Below are positions 1 to 12,123 of a DNA stretch of 64,000 bases, piece by piece. A model generated the notes under the pieces. The model was not told the DNA's origin, ran no database searches, and worked only from the letters and a program-made list of their open reading frames with translations. The position numbers and the translations under genes are program-made. Every line of letters begins with the position of its first letter. Position 1 is the stretch's first letter. The DNA is taken from contig CAJQUW010011254.1 of assembly GCA_907163375.1 (NCBI GenBank), positions 248,001-312,000 of the forward strand. Direction: 5' to 3'. Source of the DNA: Prostheceraeus crozeri. Lineage: Eukaryota; Platyhelminthes; Polycladida; Euryleptidae.

Positions 1-141
1 ATTCATAGACAATGAAACATTGCTCCTCTGCAAAACCTTGCTGATCATTTTCAAATGTTTCGAATTCATAAACGTACTCGTCATCATCATCGCTCGCGGA
101 ATTTGATGAGCAGTTTTCAAAATCCGGATCAAGGGTGTCGT
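1..141 (-). CDS. THAP gene, downstream acidic exon (partial, runs off window)
   Basis: Predicted second exon of the gene whose first exon is 514-940. On the minus strand a 3' splice site (TTTGCAG) ends at 142 and the frame is open from there to the window edge. The exon 1 donor leaves one base (G) and this exon starts with AC, so the junction codon is GAC (Asp) and the frame carries on without a stop. The peptide is acidic and low in complexity (Asp-Asp-Thr-Leu-Asp-Pro, then Ser-Ala-Ser followed by a run of Asp). No domain is recognised. The join is an inference from splice signals and phase; no transcript was seen. Confidence 0.6.
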
Positions 142-513
142 CTGCAAATGCGATAACTCACAATATCCGAACGACAACTCGGATAGAGCAGTAGGCCAAA
201 TCAAAAAAAATCTTCATAATAAAATTTCTTTTCCAATACATCAGTTGATAGATCATCACAGATCTTAATGAATGTTTGTACTGATGTTTAACCGCTTGAA
301 AACTTATTTTAAAGTGGTATTGAAATAAATCGTTATTATTGTTAAATGTAAAGAGTCATACTAAAATATTAAAAGAAAGTTTACTTATAGACTATTTGGT
401 GCGACTTAAAGTTGTATTTTATGGCAAGATAGATTGCTTGAATACAAAATGTAGCTAAAGTATTTTCTGTAACATTTACCACTAAATAACAATTTTCGAT
501 CAATTTTACTCAC

Positions 514-940
514 CAAGAATCCGTTCGGGGCTTCCAACAACCGAAGTACACGTATCTGTTGAGAATGATGTATCCACATCGATGTTCGATCGACTTGCGT
601 TCAATTTATCGATGGCTTTGCTTCGACGAAAAGGTAAATTCACGATCAGTGGAACCTTCCCCAAATTCAAAGTCGGCACAGCATTCTCTTTCAAAGAATA
701 GGGTCGTCTTATTTTATATTGCTCATGCAATAACGTATACTGAAGGTTGATTTCTTTATCTTTGTCAGCAAAATGAATTGAACAGACACGGCTGTGAGCT
801 GATGGTTTAAAGTTGGCCCTACCAATTTTTTCACACCAAAGTTTTCTCAATTTCTTATCGGAGGGAAACTTATGAAAACACAACTTATTAGTATTTTTAG
901 TGCTGTTATTACTACACTTATAAACGCAACACTGCACCAT
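514..940 (-). CDS. THAP-domain protein, first coding exon
   Basis: The N-terminus holds a THAP zinc finger, a C2CH DNA-binding module: MVQCCVYKC supplies the first Cys pair, KLCFHKFPSD and LRKLWCEKI match the family core, RVCSIHF is the Cys-x2-His end, and AVPTLN matches the AVPTIF box that closes the domain. I chose the Met at 940 rather than 949 because THAP domains start directly before the first Cys. The exon ends at a good donor (G|GTGAGT, intron from 513). THAP proteins bind DNA in the nucleus, and many descend from P-element transposases; no transposase core is visible here, so this is either a host THAP factor or the N-terminus of a domesticated element. Confidence 0.8.
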
Positions 941-1102
941 GATTGTCAAGCACTGACGGACTAAATGAGTTTTGCTTTAATTCACAACTCGAAGCACGGC
1001 GTGATCCCTGCCTGAAGTCGATGTACAACGCGCACATTCGTGCAGTCACCACACGAGACAGCGCTATCCGGTGATATTCTCCCTCAATCCAATCGTCCTC
1101 TA

Positions 1103-1110
1103 TGACGTCA
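1103..1110. promoter_or_regulatory. CRE/ATF palindrome upstream of THAP gene
   Basis: The perfect palindrome TGACGTCA lies about 160 bases upstream of the THAP start codon, next to a CCAAT pentamer at about 1090. This arrangement is common in TATA-less promoters. Binding is not shown; the call rests on the consensus and on position. Confidence 0.4.
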
Positions 1111-1141
1111 CAGTTGTATCTTCTGACAGCTGCAGCGTCTA

Positions 1142-1794
1142 AACAAAGAGATTTGATAGCGAGAGAGATGTCTCATTTTACTCACCAGATATCAATGTCA
1201 TAATTGAGGCAAAGTTAAAAATTGGACCGAACTACACCTTTAAGTAGTGAGTTGAACATGCTGTTTTTTCGTGATCTTTGAGTACCTCTTAATTGTTTTT
1301 CCAGGTCAAGGATTTAATCAAATGATATTTGCAATTATTCATGGCATTGACCTGAGACTATCTCCATGCATCTGTTGACATTACATTTTCTTCAATAACA
1401 TTTCATCAATAATTCAAAGCCACACCTAGCATAACAATTTAAACTAACAGTAAAAAATAAATAAATTTCCAAGTCGTGTCGGTTGTTATTTACATACAGG
1501 ATGCTGCACACCGTTTTCTCAACATAATGTTTGACTTTTAAAACTGTAGATGAATTATTACATTTCTGCTTTTCACGCAAGCAAATTTGATTTTAAAAAG
1601 CGTAAACCTTACGTTGTATGCATCGTCCCATCACATGAAGTTGAAAATTTCGGAAATTTCCCTCATCTAGCACCTTTGCCAACCGGCACTTTATCGCATC
1701 TACAAAGGAGTCCAGATAAGCGAGGATAGCCAATTTATGTCACACATCATATGTACATTTCATTAAACCATAGAATGCACCCATAGACGTTTAA
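1142..1794. other. No gene recognised
   Basis: A+T-rich non-coding sequence between the THAP promoter region and a SINE. Only short random open frames occur. Confidence 0.5.
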
Positions 1795-1990
1795 CCACCG
1801 GCGCAGTGGCCTTGTAGTAGAGTATTCACTCTGCGCCCGGGAGACCTGGTTTCAAGTCTTGGTCGGGTCAAACTTAAGACTTTTTGATCAGGTACACTCT
1901 GCATTCTTGCTGAGCACTAAGAACAAAAGAATAAGAGTAGGATAAATGGATCGCCGAATGCGCTTCCGAGTATAAACAAGGAACATTATT
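1795..1990 (+). mobile_element. tRNA-derived SINE, family 2, copy 1
   Basis: The head reads like a tRNA gene: an A-box-like GGCGCAGTGGCCTTGTAGTA, then a B-box-like GGTTTCAAGTC at about 1848-1858. The head is followed by an unrelated body that ends near GCTTCCGAGTATAAA. The same head, body order and end recur inverted at 10108-10330, which shows a dispersed family. SINEs are transcribed by Pol III and moved by LINE enzymes. No clear target duplication was found. Confidence 0.7.
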
Positions 1991-4517
1991 AAACATCTTA
2001 TCTATCGGGGATCTAGAGTGTCGGAGTTTAGCCAGGTATGCTCCGTGTGGCTCCTGGATCTTTCACCTATTCCGCTCCGAGAAGAATCAACTGCGGCCTG
2101 CTCCAAATTCAACCAGTTATCCATCCTATCTCACACGCTCAGATAGTTATGCATGCACATGTGTGGTTAAAATACTGGTAGCTATCAAAATGATATTTGA
2201 AGTCGACCAACGATGCAGTGACCTCATAGTAAATTTAGCAAGCTAGGCAGCCCCATGGCAGTTTTTGAGCTATGGTTGTGCTTGCAATTTGTAGCCAAAC
2301 ACTTTACTGACTCACTCATGTCGAGCTGTTCTACTACTTCCAAGAATTCTACTGGATGTGGCTTTGTCATCTACTAATCGTCAGATGCTCTATGATCGAT
2401 TACAGCTAACTTTGAACGTTCTCCCTAGAGGTTCCACATATCTAGACCCATCAGACGTCCCAGTTTTTGATGAAATGAAATACTTTAAATTTTGATTTTC
2501 TCATCTGATTTTACCGCATTATTTTGCCAAATAGTCAATTTTAAACAATGACCCTTTTCTGAGAAAACTACAATCCAACGAAAAACACACTTCAAACAAA
2601 TGAATTGAAATGACAATTATGTGTCATTATGTGAGTTGTACTTTTCAAAAAATTGCATTAATACACTTTCAACATTTGGTTTTCTTTTGAGAAGAAGTAA
2701 TCATTTGAGTACAAGCTTTTTATCAATGTAGGGCGTCCCAGTTTTGGTCCCGGATTCACCTCTCAAAAGGTGAAAATGTCCCGGTTGGTGTCTCTAGAAG
2801 TCTGGTAAGTCTACACATATCCAGCTCTAGTCGCCTGGATCACAAATGCGATTAACATAGGACGGGAGCTAGTGACACTTTCTTCCTAAATTCGAGCACA
2901 AAGGGCTTAATAGCATGGATTTGCAGATCTTGAAACGCTGAATCCAAAAATCAAATTCCTAAGTGTCACAGCCAGTCGCTTTTGGCTTTAGATATGAGAA
3001 ATGATGGCGGACCGCGGGACACGTTTTGTCCAATACTGTCCTGAGTAGGCGACAATTCGTGGAATCAAACTATGCGAGCAACACCAAGCAAACTTTCACA
3101 TGCTAGCAGGATGACAGCAGCATGAGAGAAAGGAACATGAAAAGAGGCACTTCATGTGCAGATAGTTTAAGTCTCATCGGGAATCACATAACAGCAAAAT
3201 AAGAAGCGAATGGGAAATTTTGAAACTTTCACAGCGCAACTGCCGGGTCAGCCCTAAAATTGAGGGGTAAAAATTTGTGTCTTTAGAATTCTGAAACCGC
3301 AAGCACGTTTGCATGATTCGGTACATTATTCCTGTGTAGATTGGTCGGATGAAACTATGCTCGAAACGTCGCGTGATCATAAATTGGTCGACTGGTAGAT
3401 CGAAAGAAGGGTGGAGCAAGGCGGTATGATTTTATTGCAGTTTCAAGCGATTTGCGATGAATTCTCCCTCCCCTCATCCAGAGCGAGAATTCTCATGGAT
3501 GAATTCATCTGTAATTGTGTCAGTGATGTATTTTGTTTTCCAAACATGTTGATGGACTCATTAGAAAGAAAACTATCAGCACATTAATCTCTACCGCATA
3601 ATTTGATGACTTTTTAATCATCGCAGATTGTAAAGTAATTACAACCTGAAGTGGTTATTTTGAACATTAAGTTCTGAAAAGTCTAATGAACAGAAGGTTC
3701 TTGATGATAACTGGACAACAGCGAGTGTGTTTTAGTATGAGCCTTGTGTTTTCTACGTTCTAGAAAGACAATTAATCCACAATCATTTTCATCGCTTGAA
3801 AGTCATTGACATATATAACTGACCAATTAATATGAAATTGCAGTCTTATAACTGTTTTGCGACTGAAAATCTTTGATAGAAATATTAATTACAAAATCGC
3901 CTACCGTATATTTTAGAAGCATAGGGTATTGCTCTGATCAGGACCGCCTGCAGGGGCTATGATGATGAACCATGCAAAAAATTGGAACGAAACTCACAAA
4001 TTTGTTGTCATAAGATCAACTTTAATTTCTTTCAGACGGTCTACAACCTTTGCTAATGGTCCATTTCCACAAAAATTCAAATACGTTGACTCTTCTCAAG
4101 TGAATTTTACTCTCCATAAAATATTAGGCATTTATTTCAGAAGTTATCTCAGAATAGAGTCAGATAAGCCTTGAAATAGACGAGCTGTCAGAGTACGGTT
4201 TGGTGTCCTCACAGTTGATTGTCGTATTCTCTAGACTTCAATAGCATAGATATACGATCTCCATAATTGCAACATAGAATGTGAAAATGCCTCAACATGG
4301 AATCTGATTGAGATTTTTTATTTGTGTCATCATCTTTTTTACAGGCATCTTTTATATCTGGGCACAGAAATCTGTCCGATTTTTGGATGCAAGAATTCCT
4401 TTGCCCAACAAATGCAACTTCAGGTAATGAGATATTGTATGAACAAAAGAGCTAGAACATCTTTGCTTAACATGCATTTTCCATAAATTAAACACAGTTT
4501 ATGTTAATAGAATAATC
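1991..4517. other. No gene recognised
   Basis: Unassigned sequence. CGTCCCAGTTTT occurs twice (about 2456 and 2729) in direct orientation, possibly the edges of an old element, but no coding frame or complete repeat could be supported. Confidence 0.4.
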
Positions 4518-4750
4518 AAATATTGAGTTATAACCTCAGTTGAAAAATGGGAACAGACCTGAATAGCTACCATTTCAAAAATATCAGGAATCATCAGAAG
4601 ACCTAGTTTACATCTCTGCAACTTTACATAGGGAGTTGTGTCGATGTTGAGAGATGTAAACTAGGTCTGCTGATGATTCCTGATATTGGAGGAAATGGCA
4701 GTTATTCAGGTCTGTTCCCATTTTTCAACTGAGGTTATAACTCAATATTT
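4518..4750. repeat. Fold-back (hairpin) element, full copy
   Basis: Two inverted arms of about 105 bases (4518-4622 and 4646-4750) surround a short loop. The outer ends are AAATATTGAGTTATAACC and its exact complement, and inner parts match with a few differences (for example ACCTAGTTTACATCTCT against AGAGATGTAAACTAGGT). It has no coding capacity. Parts of the same family lie at 12955-13055 and 13228-13362. Confidence 0.85.
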
Positions 4751-6287
4751 AATTATCTACATGTATTTACATTGTGTTTGCAGAAAGCAGCATTTATCAA
4801 TTATTGCAGGCGCACTAACTTAGGCGATTTTCCAGTAATGTGTTTAAAGTGATATTTGATGAATGCCCGCTGAGATTTCACTAACTCGACAATTGCAAAT
4901 CTCGCAGTATATACACTTTCATTATATCGTTATATGTCTAACGGAAGTGCAGTTGTTATCTGCAGGTAAATAACCTTCTTTTTGTTATTTTTTTTATAAA
5001 CAGAGCATGAGCCAGTGGTTCACAGGACGTACATAACTGCTGTCCAGAAACGGCAGAACATTTGCCAAAATATTGCGGATAAAGAGACTTGCGATGTAAA
5101 TGTTGGATATTGAGCCAATTTCTCAGTGGGGTTTTAAGCACAAAATCTCCGATAATCCAGATTCTCACGTGCAAATTGCAAGTAAAGTCGATTGAGTAGC
5201 AGGACAGGTTTTGTGTCATATCAAAGCAGAGGTTTGGCTTGGCATTTTTTAATGAAAACTGGATCAGTTATGTACAGAAACCGTTCGCCCTCATCATCTA
5301 GCGACACATCTTTTCAAGCACGAAAAAGTGCTCGCAAAGCCGCTAAATTTCACTAATCCTCAGCATCGTTTCAATCACGATTCATGGGGAAATATGAGTG
5401 TCGTTGTGAGAACTGTCCTACATGCATGTCTAGGGACGCAGCTGTTCTGTAGCACTTTCATATTTGTTGTCACATGATAAATCAATCTGCATAGGACAAG
5501 ACATCGTTACTGTACAGTCTGTCTTGTATCTCAGAGCTCATCATATTATTAATTTAGCAACATTTAAATTACTTCTCTTTACTAAGTCCTACTTCAATCA
5601 TCATTCTTCGATTCACCTTGTGATTATTAAATTAGTTAAGCAATCATCGACATGTATTTTGGATTCGGAACCTCCTCAGTGAACGGTTTTAGAAACATAT
5701 ATCTGCTAGACGATACACAGGTTTTGATAAGACGAATGCATACCACTCAAGTATTATCACATCATTGAAAAAATTGATATTGACATCATCTACTCAAATA
5801 ACTGACATTCTATTAAGAAAATATCAATAAATTTTCAAAAAAATATGTTTGAAGTATATGCTGCTCAAGAGTTCTAAAAGAAAATAACTATTACTTACAG
5901 CATGTGTTGTCATTTAAAGTCGATGCGCGTTTGGTTAAATTGGATTTATGCTCATATTCAATTAACAATAAAGGAATATTAAGGAAGGTGAAAAGAATGA
6001 GATCTAATCAGGGAACACACAAGTCCGGAAATGAAACTGCGCATGTATATCGGGTAATTTAGTGGCATGGTGACTTTATGGAGAATAAGGAGAACAATAT
6101 CCCCGCCCCAGAATGCATGTTGGACTCTGTTAGCGATTGCGATCTACTCGAATTTTACCATCACTTGAAATGCTTCTCTTCATTTAAGTAACAAATAGGT
6201 ACATTTCATGTAACAAAAGGTTGAAGAAACTCAAATGAGAATCTCTTTACCGCAACAATGGATACAAGTCAGTTAGACACAGTCTAT
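4751..6287. other. No gene recognised
   Basis: Non-coding sequence upstream of an inverted-repeat element. No convincing exon of the downstream FReD gene was found here. Confidence 0.4.
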
Positions 6288-6986
6288 GATCGGCAATGGT
6301 ATCATTTTATATCATTTCATTTTTTACAATGAAATATACCATTTCAAGTGAAATATACGTAGACCTACACCGTAAATAGATCTAGTCATACGAATCCTTC
6401 GATTTATACTGCTACCATGCTACTTTTGCTGCTCTTATGAAATAAAAACTAGATTGCATGCAGCATCGATATATTCCAAATTATGGAAGACCGAAGAAAG
6501 CAGATTAGTCATACACAGCTTCTTGTATATCAAAAGTTAGGTAGGGCCTATGGCCTATACATTAGACATCGCAAGTTTTGATTTAAGCTTTAATACACTC
6601 GAATTACAAATACGGCTACAGTATGTGGTTGGTTAGGCCAACAGTATCTTAAGTGCAAAAAAATGTTAAAAAAATACTTATATTGCAGTCAAGACTTCAA
6701 AAGCATCGAGACAGTTATTAATGAGTTGTTTGACAATTTCTGTGATAGACAGACTGACAGACAATAGCCGGTTGCTTTTCGATACATGAATCAACCAGTG
6801 CGGAAGGACATGGATAGAACAAACAAAGGAGACTAAATTTGCTTCAATACAAAATGCGAAGAATCTATGATTAGAAAAAATAATGGAATAAAAATTTTTG
6901 ATTATATCATTTTATATCATTTTTCAAAAATAAAATGGCATCATTTTTCCTCACAATAAAATGATATCATTTTATCATTGCCGATC
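6288..6986. mobile_element. Non-autonomous element with TIR GATCGGCAATG
   Basis: The ends are inverted copies: GATCGGCAATGGTATCATTT on the left and AAAATGATATCATTTTATCATTGCCGATC read inward on the right, followed on both sides by runs of ATATCATTTTAT-type words. About 0.7 kb with no coding frame. The target duplication is unclear and the superfamily is not assigned. Confidence 0.6.
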
Positions 6987-7396
6987 TTTGGCCACAGCTG
7001 AGGCAACAGGTACGCGGGCTAAGCCCCTCAGTTAAGCTACCCACGCATGTGCGTGGCATGAAACTGCACTGCCAGTAAGTTCGGGACCCTCAAACTACCT
7101 GACGCCCGTATACAGAATATGGCGATGATAATGTTATGGGAATATTTACAAGATAGATGACAATATCATGAAGCAGGCAACGATGGAGAAATTAGGATAG
7201 CTCTGTAAGGAGAGGACATTGACATTGCACAAACTGCATTTGAATAAAGTAATATTTTATTATAGCAAGAAGTGGATGAATGATATTTAGAGGATAGGTT
7301 ATAAACATTAATAAATATAAGCGGCCTGATATCACATTGTCAAGTTTTTAATTATTGAAAGTATCCCAAAGCATATTTTATATACCTATTTAGTAA
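6987..7396. other. No gene recognised
   Basis: Unassigned sequence between two inverted-repeat elements. Confidence 0.4.
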
Positions 7397-7550
7397 GAGG
7401 TCCGGAACAGAATTTTATCAAAGTATAAATATTCTCGCATATTTATTGAAATCATACATATAAATGATATTGAGCAGCTGCTTACCTGAAATGGAGCAAT
7501 CAATGTTGATGCACAATTGCATACAATTCAAACTCAATGTTCCGGACCTC
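7397..7550. repeat. Short inverted-repeat element, TIR GAGGTCCGGAACA
   Basis: A perfect 13-base inverted repeat (7397-7409 and 7538-7550) encloses about 130 bases of A+T-rich DNA. The size and shape fit a MITE. No target duplication is evident, so chance pairing is possible though unlikely at 13 bases. Confidence 0.45.
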
Positions 7551-7626
7551 GTTGGCTGATATAGACTTCAGTAAATTCGACTGAGAGCGTTATTGCGTGT
7601 CTCGGTTTTATGCAGTTGAATGATAT

Positions 7627-8915
7627 TCATGCAATCATTCGTTGCTGTAACAATGCTTTAGATCTGACTTCATTTGCTGCTTTTATGATTTTGCTTAACT
7701 TCACAATACCTCCTATATCAATTTTCTGAAGCATTCCATAGAAATCTCGCTTTGTGATATTGACGAGAAATGGTGTTATTTGTGACCTTATTTTGTTGTA
7801 CAGCGAACATTCACAGATAAAATGAAATACAGTTTCTATTGTTCCATCATTGCAGATGCTACATATTCTGTCTTCATATTCTAATCTATTTCTATAAGCT
7901 CTTGTTCTTACCGCTAAATCATGATTTCCACACATCATTTTCAGCAATGGTTCGATATCTTTCTGTCTTATGTTAAATGTCAAATAATGCTTTATTGTAC
8001 AGTCAAATTGAGCTGATTCCAAGTAGCTAATACCTGTTTGACTTCTTTTAGCGTCATTTATCCATTCAGCTCTGAAATGTTCTACTAATCTAGTTTTAAC
8101 AATATTCTTGTATTCTTTAATGTTGAAATTTAAGCGTGCTGCTTTTTCCCATAGATATGATAAATTTAATTGTTTGAGTAGCTTTTCTATTCTCCAAGAC
8201 CATGTATATGAGTATTTTGAACTATTCAAATTACTTGAAATATGATCAAAGCAGATTTTCATGACGCTGTTATTGCTACTAGAAATAATTTTGATCCAAA
8301 GATTGATTGCGGCTTTGTCAAAATAATATTCAAGTGGTAGCAATCCAAATTCACCAATTAAACAATAGTTTGCTGTTGTAGTTTGCAAATGATAGAAACG
8401 TTTGTAAAATTGAAACTGTATTTTATTCAATTCAGACAGTTTGTTATAGAAGCAAAATTCTCCACCATATTGCATTTTAGATAAAGTCAGCATTTCGAAC
8501 GTATTTTTTACTATTGTTCCGTTAATACTTCCAAGTTCTTTCAGTTTTTTGGCTGTCAAATAGGAAGCTTGTTTGCCTTTGTTCGCAAGTGAAATTAGAT
8601 GCTTCTTAGTGTTGTGAGAGATCCAAAATCCTAAGTATTTATATTCCTTAACTATTTTAATGTGTTTAATTTCATTATCAAAATTAATTCTTATGTAGTC
8701 ATCATCATACTTAACATTTTGAATCATGATTTTTGTTTTATCATAATTTATTTCTAGACCATTATCGCTACAAAATTTATGCACTATTTTTATTTGTTTC
8801 ATTAATCCGTCTTCATCATTACTCATTAAGAGGATGTCATCTGCATATATTAAAGATGGTACATGAAAATTTCCGATTACTGTATTATTATTATATTTTA
8901 TATTACGACATTAAA
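7627..8915 (-). mobile_element. 5'-truncated LINE, same family as the LINE at 37110
   Basis: The minus strand is open from just before the reverse transcriptase box YADDILLMSNDEDG (about 8835) to the ORF2 end at 7627. It contains the thumb-like region (YKYLGFWIS, NTFEMLTLSKMQY, NYCLIGEFGLLPLEYYF) and the C-terminal zinc knuckle Cys-x2-Cys...HFICEC. These blocks match the plus-strand LINE at 40609-41658 in the same order (YLGMWIS, NTFEMLTSSKMKY, NYCLIGEFGLFPIEFYF, YHFFVEC). The copy starts at the catalytic YADD box, so it is truncated at the 5' end as target-primed copies often are. About 420 codons remain open, which suggests a recent insertion. Confidence 0.88.
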
Positions 8916-9158
8916 AGAGAATAATGCGATTGCGGAGCAGCATTCCCTAGTTCAGTGACCAAGACTGATAGTGCAACTGACCGCAGTGAGCATGTTTAAT
9001 CAATCTAAATTCTCATCTACCAAAATTTATATGATGTATTCACTGAGCATGAATGAAAAATTGAATAGTATAAATAACTACTTTACTGACAGTATTTTTT
9101 ATGTCCGTGTCCATGATTGTTATTATAATTGAAATGAGTAAATTCAACATCTTTTCAG
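8916..9158. other. Intron or upstream sequence of FReD gene
   Basis: No domain is seen. The stretch ends in the 3' splice site CATCTTTTCAG that begins the FReD exon, so an upstream exon must lie further left; I could not identify it. Confidence 0.5.
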
Positions 9159-9347
9159 ATTGTCCTCTGCAAGGTACAAACGAAACAATTTTCTTGAAGA
9201 CCAATCGAAGTGTTATTCGTGCAGTTTGTAATGATGGCAGACTTCTGGCCCTTCGTCGTGTTCGGGACTCTGGCATGTTCCTTCATCGAAAACTGTCAAA
9301 CTACATTTCTGGATTCGGCAGCATTCACGACAATGAGTACTGGATAG
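9159..9347 (+). CDS. Fibrinogen-related (FReD) gene, first half of domain
   Basis: Begins after TTTTCAG and ends at the donor G|GTAACT. The peptide DCPLQGTNETIFLK, then AVCNDGRLLALRRVRDSG, SNYISGFGSIHDNEYWIG follows the FReD pattern: DC start, CDM-type second Cys, QRR-type strand, GFG and EFWLG. Exon phase is 1 at both ends. The downstream partner is 12124-12557, across an intron of about 2.8 kb. FReDs are extracellular recognition modules (ficolins, tenascins, angiopoietins, mollusc FREPs). Upstream exons with signal peptide or coiled coil were not found. The open frame that runs past the donor to 9403 is not taken as coding. Confidence 0.85.
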
Positions 9348-10107
9348 GTAACTTCCCCTTAGAGCCTCAAACCCTTGACTATGTAAATGTAGCACTTGCA
9401 TAAAATCGAAGTTTCAGATATCCGGATTTTATAAATTCACTTACTTTTATTTTAACTAACTTGCGACTGGAAGTGATAATAACCAATTTGTGCGTCCTCG
9501 TATCATGCTAGAACGCATTTTCGAAGAGGATCTTTTTAACCCTTTTCACACCCAGTTCTGAGGCACATCGAGATTATGTTTGTTATGCCATGTAAGTGAG
9601 ATAATCTTTCTTCACTGACTAGTTATACTTCCTATAGGAAGTCATATTATTGTCACTATAGTGGGAGCTCCCAGTACAGGAGGAGCAGTAAACTTCATTG
9701 TTGCAGCAAATCACATGTAGTAGGCCTAAAATTCCTTAAGAAAGACAGTCTGATAAGTCTGCTTAATATAAGCTTTGTAAGATATATCTTAGAAATCTGC
9801 AAATCTGTGCGGCCGTCTAGAATTCTGCTTTCAAAATTGCATATGGGAGCGAGACTCGGTGGCTACAGGCTTCAAAAATCGACGAAGTCAACAGCCCTGC
9901 TTGGAGCAAATAGCAGGCATGCGGAGCAAGTGAATATCAATTAATTTTCACAAAATGAAGAAGTTCACGGGCGTCCATCAGATGCAACGGACTGATGCCA
10001 GCATGGGGTAGTCTCCCAGTCCTATGTCTGAAATGCGATCCGAGGAACTTCACCTTTCAAGCAGTGCCAGCTATGAAACCACAGTGAAAATGTGCTGGGA
10101 TCTAAAG

Positions 10108-10330
10108 TAAATAAATTTCTTTATACTCGGAAGCACATTAGGCGAGACGACTTTCTTGTCACCGATTTTTCATTTCCCCACTGTCATTCTACTGTGCAGA
10201 GTGCATGTTAAACTAAACAGTAGCGTGTAGCTATCTTTAAAGTTCCTTAAGGCTTGATCCGACAAAATTTTGAACGCAGCTCTCCCGTAGGCAGAGCGAG
10301 CACTCTACCACAAGGCTGCAGCGCCGGGCA
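10108..10330 (-). mobile_element. tRNA-derived SINE, family 2, copy 2
   Basis: Read on the minus strand the head is CCGGCGCTGCAGCCTTGTGG, then TAGAGTGCTCGCTCTGCC and a B-box-like TGCGTTCAAAATT, and the body ends near GTGCTTCCGAGTATAAAG. Head and tail match the copy at 1795. The middle has diverged, which suggests an old insertion. Confidence 0.7.
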
Positions 10331-10617
10331 ATGATATTAGAGGCCTCTATAAGAGCCAATACATTATTGCATTTTCATTGATTTTCATGAAAATGTAGCA
10401 GTAAACAATTATTCTAACTTAACTTCAATAATTCTCTCACCGACCCGGAAGCGAAATGAGGTGGAATTGTTTTCACAAAACAAGGCTTTATTATATACAC
10501 TTATTAGTATATAACACTCATGGAAATTCGATTTTCTGATTTGCCACTGAGGTCATGCCTCTCTAAATGAAAATTATGGGCTTGTGTATGTGCACGGTTA
10601 CATAAATATACTTCTAA

Positions 10618-11031
10618 TACTTCTATTCTCCCCCCCCACATTTTACAAGTTTTCCAAAATCATCAAATTTCGCCAAAGTTAGTCACATTTTGGGTTTAGA
10701 GTAGACTTGATCTGTCACTGAGTGACATTACAACACGACTGAGAAGTCTTACTTGAACCCTGGGATGAAGGATTGGTCCCTTGGATACTCAGTTAGAATA
10801 CAAGGTAAAGCTGTGATCATGAACTTCGTGTGATTGTTGTCTACAGACAAATGACGAGTAGTTGTCTAGTTCTGAGGATGTAAATGTTCTACAAGTCAGA
10901 AGAGGAGTTTTACACACTCAACGCTATGCCACGTCGGTGAGACTGCCCGTAGGGGAAAGAGAAGATCGTTGACGATGTAGCACTTCCGGGTGTTAACAAC
11001 AGCAATGGGGGGGGGGGAAAGAATAGAAGTA
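10618..11031. repeat. Inverted-repeat element with homopolymer C/G ends
   Basis: The left end TACTTCTATTCT runs into eight C; the right end is eleven G followed by AAAGAATAGAAGTA, its near complement. The element is about 414 bases with no coding frame. The superfamily is unknown, and the homopolymers may be replication-slippage expansions inside older TIRs. Confidence 0.4.
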
Positions 11032-12123
11032 CCCATAAACGGCTTCATTGCGGCCGATGATAGTGAAAAATATTCTACGTGTTGCGTAACTTTAATTTCA
11101 GTACCACGGATGTTTTCTTTAAGGCTAATTTCTATCTTTGTTGATTGAGAGTTAGAATGCGGTATAAGGTTTGAGACTTTTCAGCTATACTTAACGGGAC
11201 TTTGAAAATACATGTACAGCATGCTGCGTGTTCATTAATGATTTTCTAATGACCCTGCATCGAGACTTTTGTATGCCCGTGCATACCGTATTTATAATCG
11301 CCTGATCTTAAATGCGGCGCTTAATAGAAGGGGTCATTTGTTAAATCACACGATTTCCAAATGACATTTTTCTAAATTGAATGACAGTAATATTTACAGG
11401 TATAAAGTCTTAGAAAATTATCGATTAGAGCTGAAACTCATCTCGCAGGTATCTTGCTGCATTAGCGATTTATTCATTGTCGACAAGGGGTGGTGGTATC
11501 CACGCTGATTGAACACATTATAGGACTAATTTCTTGGAATTTCCGGTACTTGTATTTCCACGGTTTCCCTCCCATGTTCACTTGAAGGCAGGGCTCACTC
11601 ACACAAAACATGAGCGTGTTGACTTATGACATGAGTCGGTGCTCGAATGTACGTTATAGCAGCCGCCAGAGACAGGAGTCCCTCTCCAGACTCTGACAGC
11701 AACCATTAGACAACAATTTGCTGGCTAGGCTATTTTTATTAGATACGGTTGAGTGTGATGCTTTTATTATGTGACTTATGCTATCATAGTATAGACCACC
11801 ACCAAGCAACATCATCATGTATTCCAGTTTTTGCCTGACAACTCAGTATTTTTTTTAGTTCAATAGATGAAGTGCACCACGGTCATTATTTTCTAGTTTT
11901 CTTGATATTAAAGGTGCGGCGTTTATTAGAGGAAATACGATTGTGTATAATTTTAAATAAGATAGAGTTTATGATAAGGTAGATATGATTTCAGTACACT
12001 GTTAAAATAAAAACTCAAAAAACTACCAGGGAAGTTTCCTTCTGAAAACCAAACCTGAAATTTAGAATTGAAATAATCTTTCCAGAGTTCAATTTCATGT
12101 TTAATTTTCTGTCTGACTTGCAG

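Larger units (their letters stand above)
9348..12123 (+). other. FReD intron, hosts SINE and inverted repeat
   Basis: The GT at 9348 and the AG at 12122 (CTGACTTGCAG) bound the intron, and the flanking phases agree (G plus GC gives Gly). Inside are an inverted SINE (10108-10330) and an inverted-repeat element with C/G runs (10618-11031). The rest is unassigned. Confidence 0.75.

Noticed and set aside
9348-9403. Coding continuation of the FReD exon to the stop at 9403
   Set aside because: The residues after EYWIG do not match a FReD, whereas the spliced continuation at 12124 does, in phase.
9536-9560. Second piggyBac end (TTAACCCTTTTCAC)
   Set aside because: A single TTAACCC without a partner TIR or transposase nearby is expected by chance.
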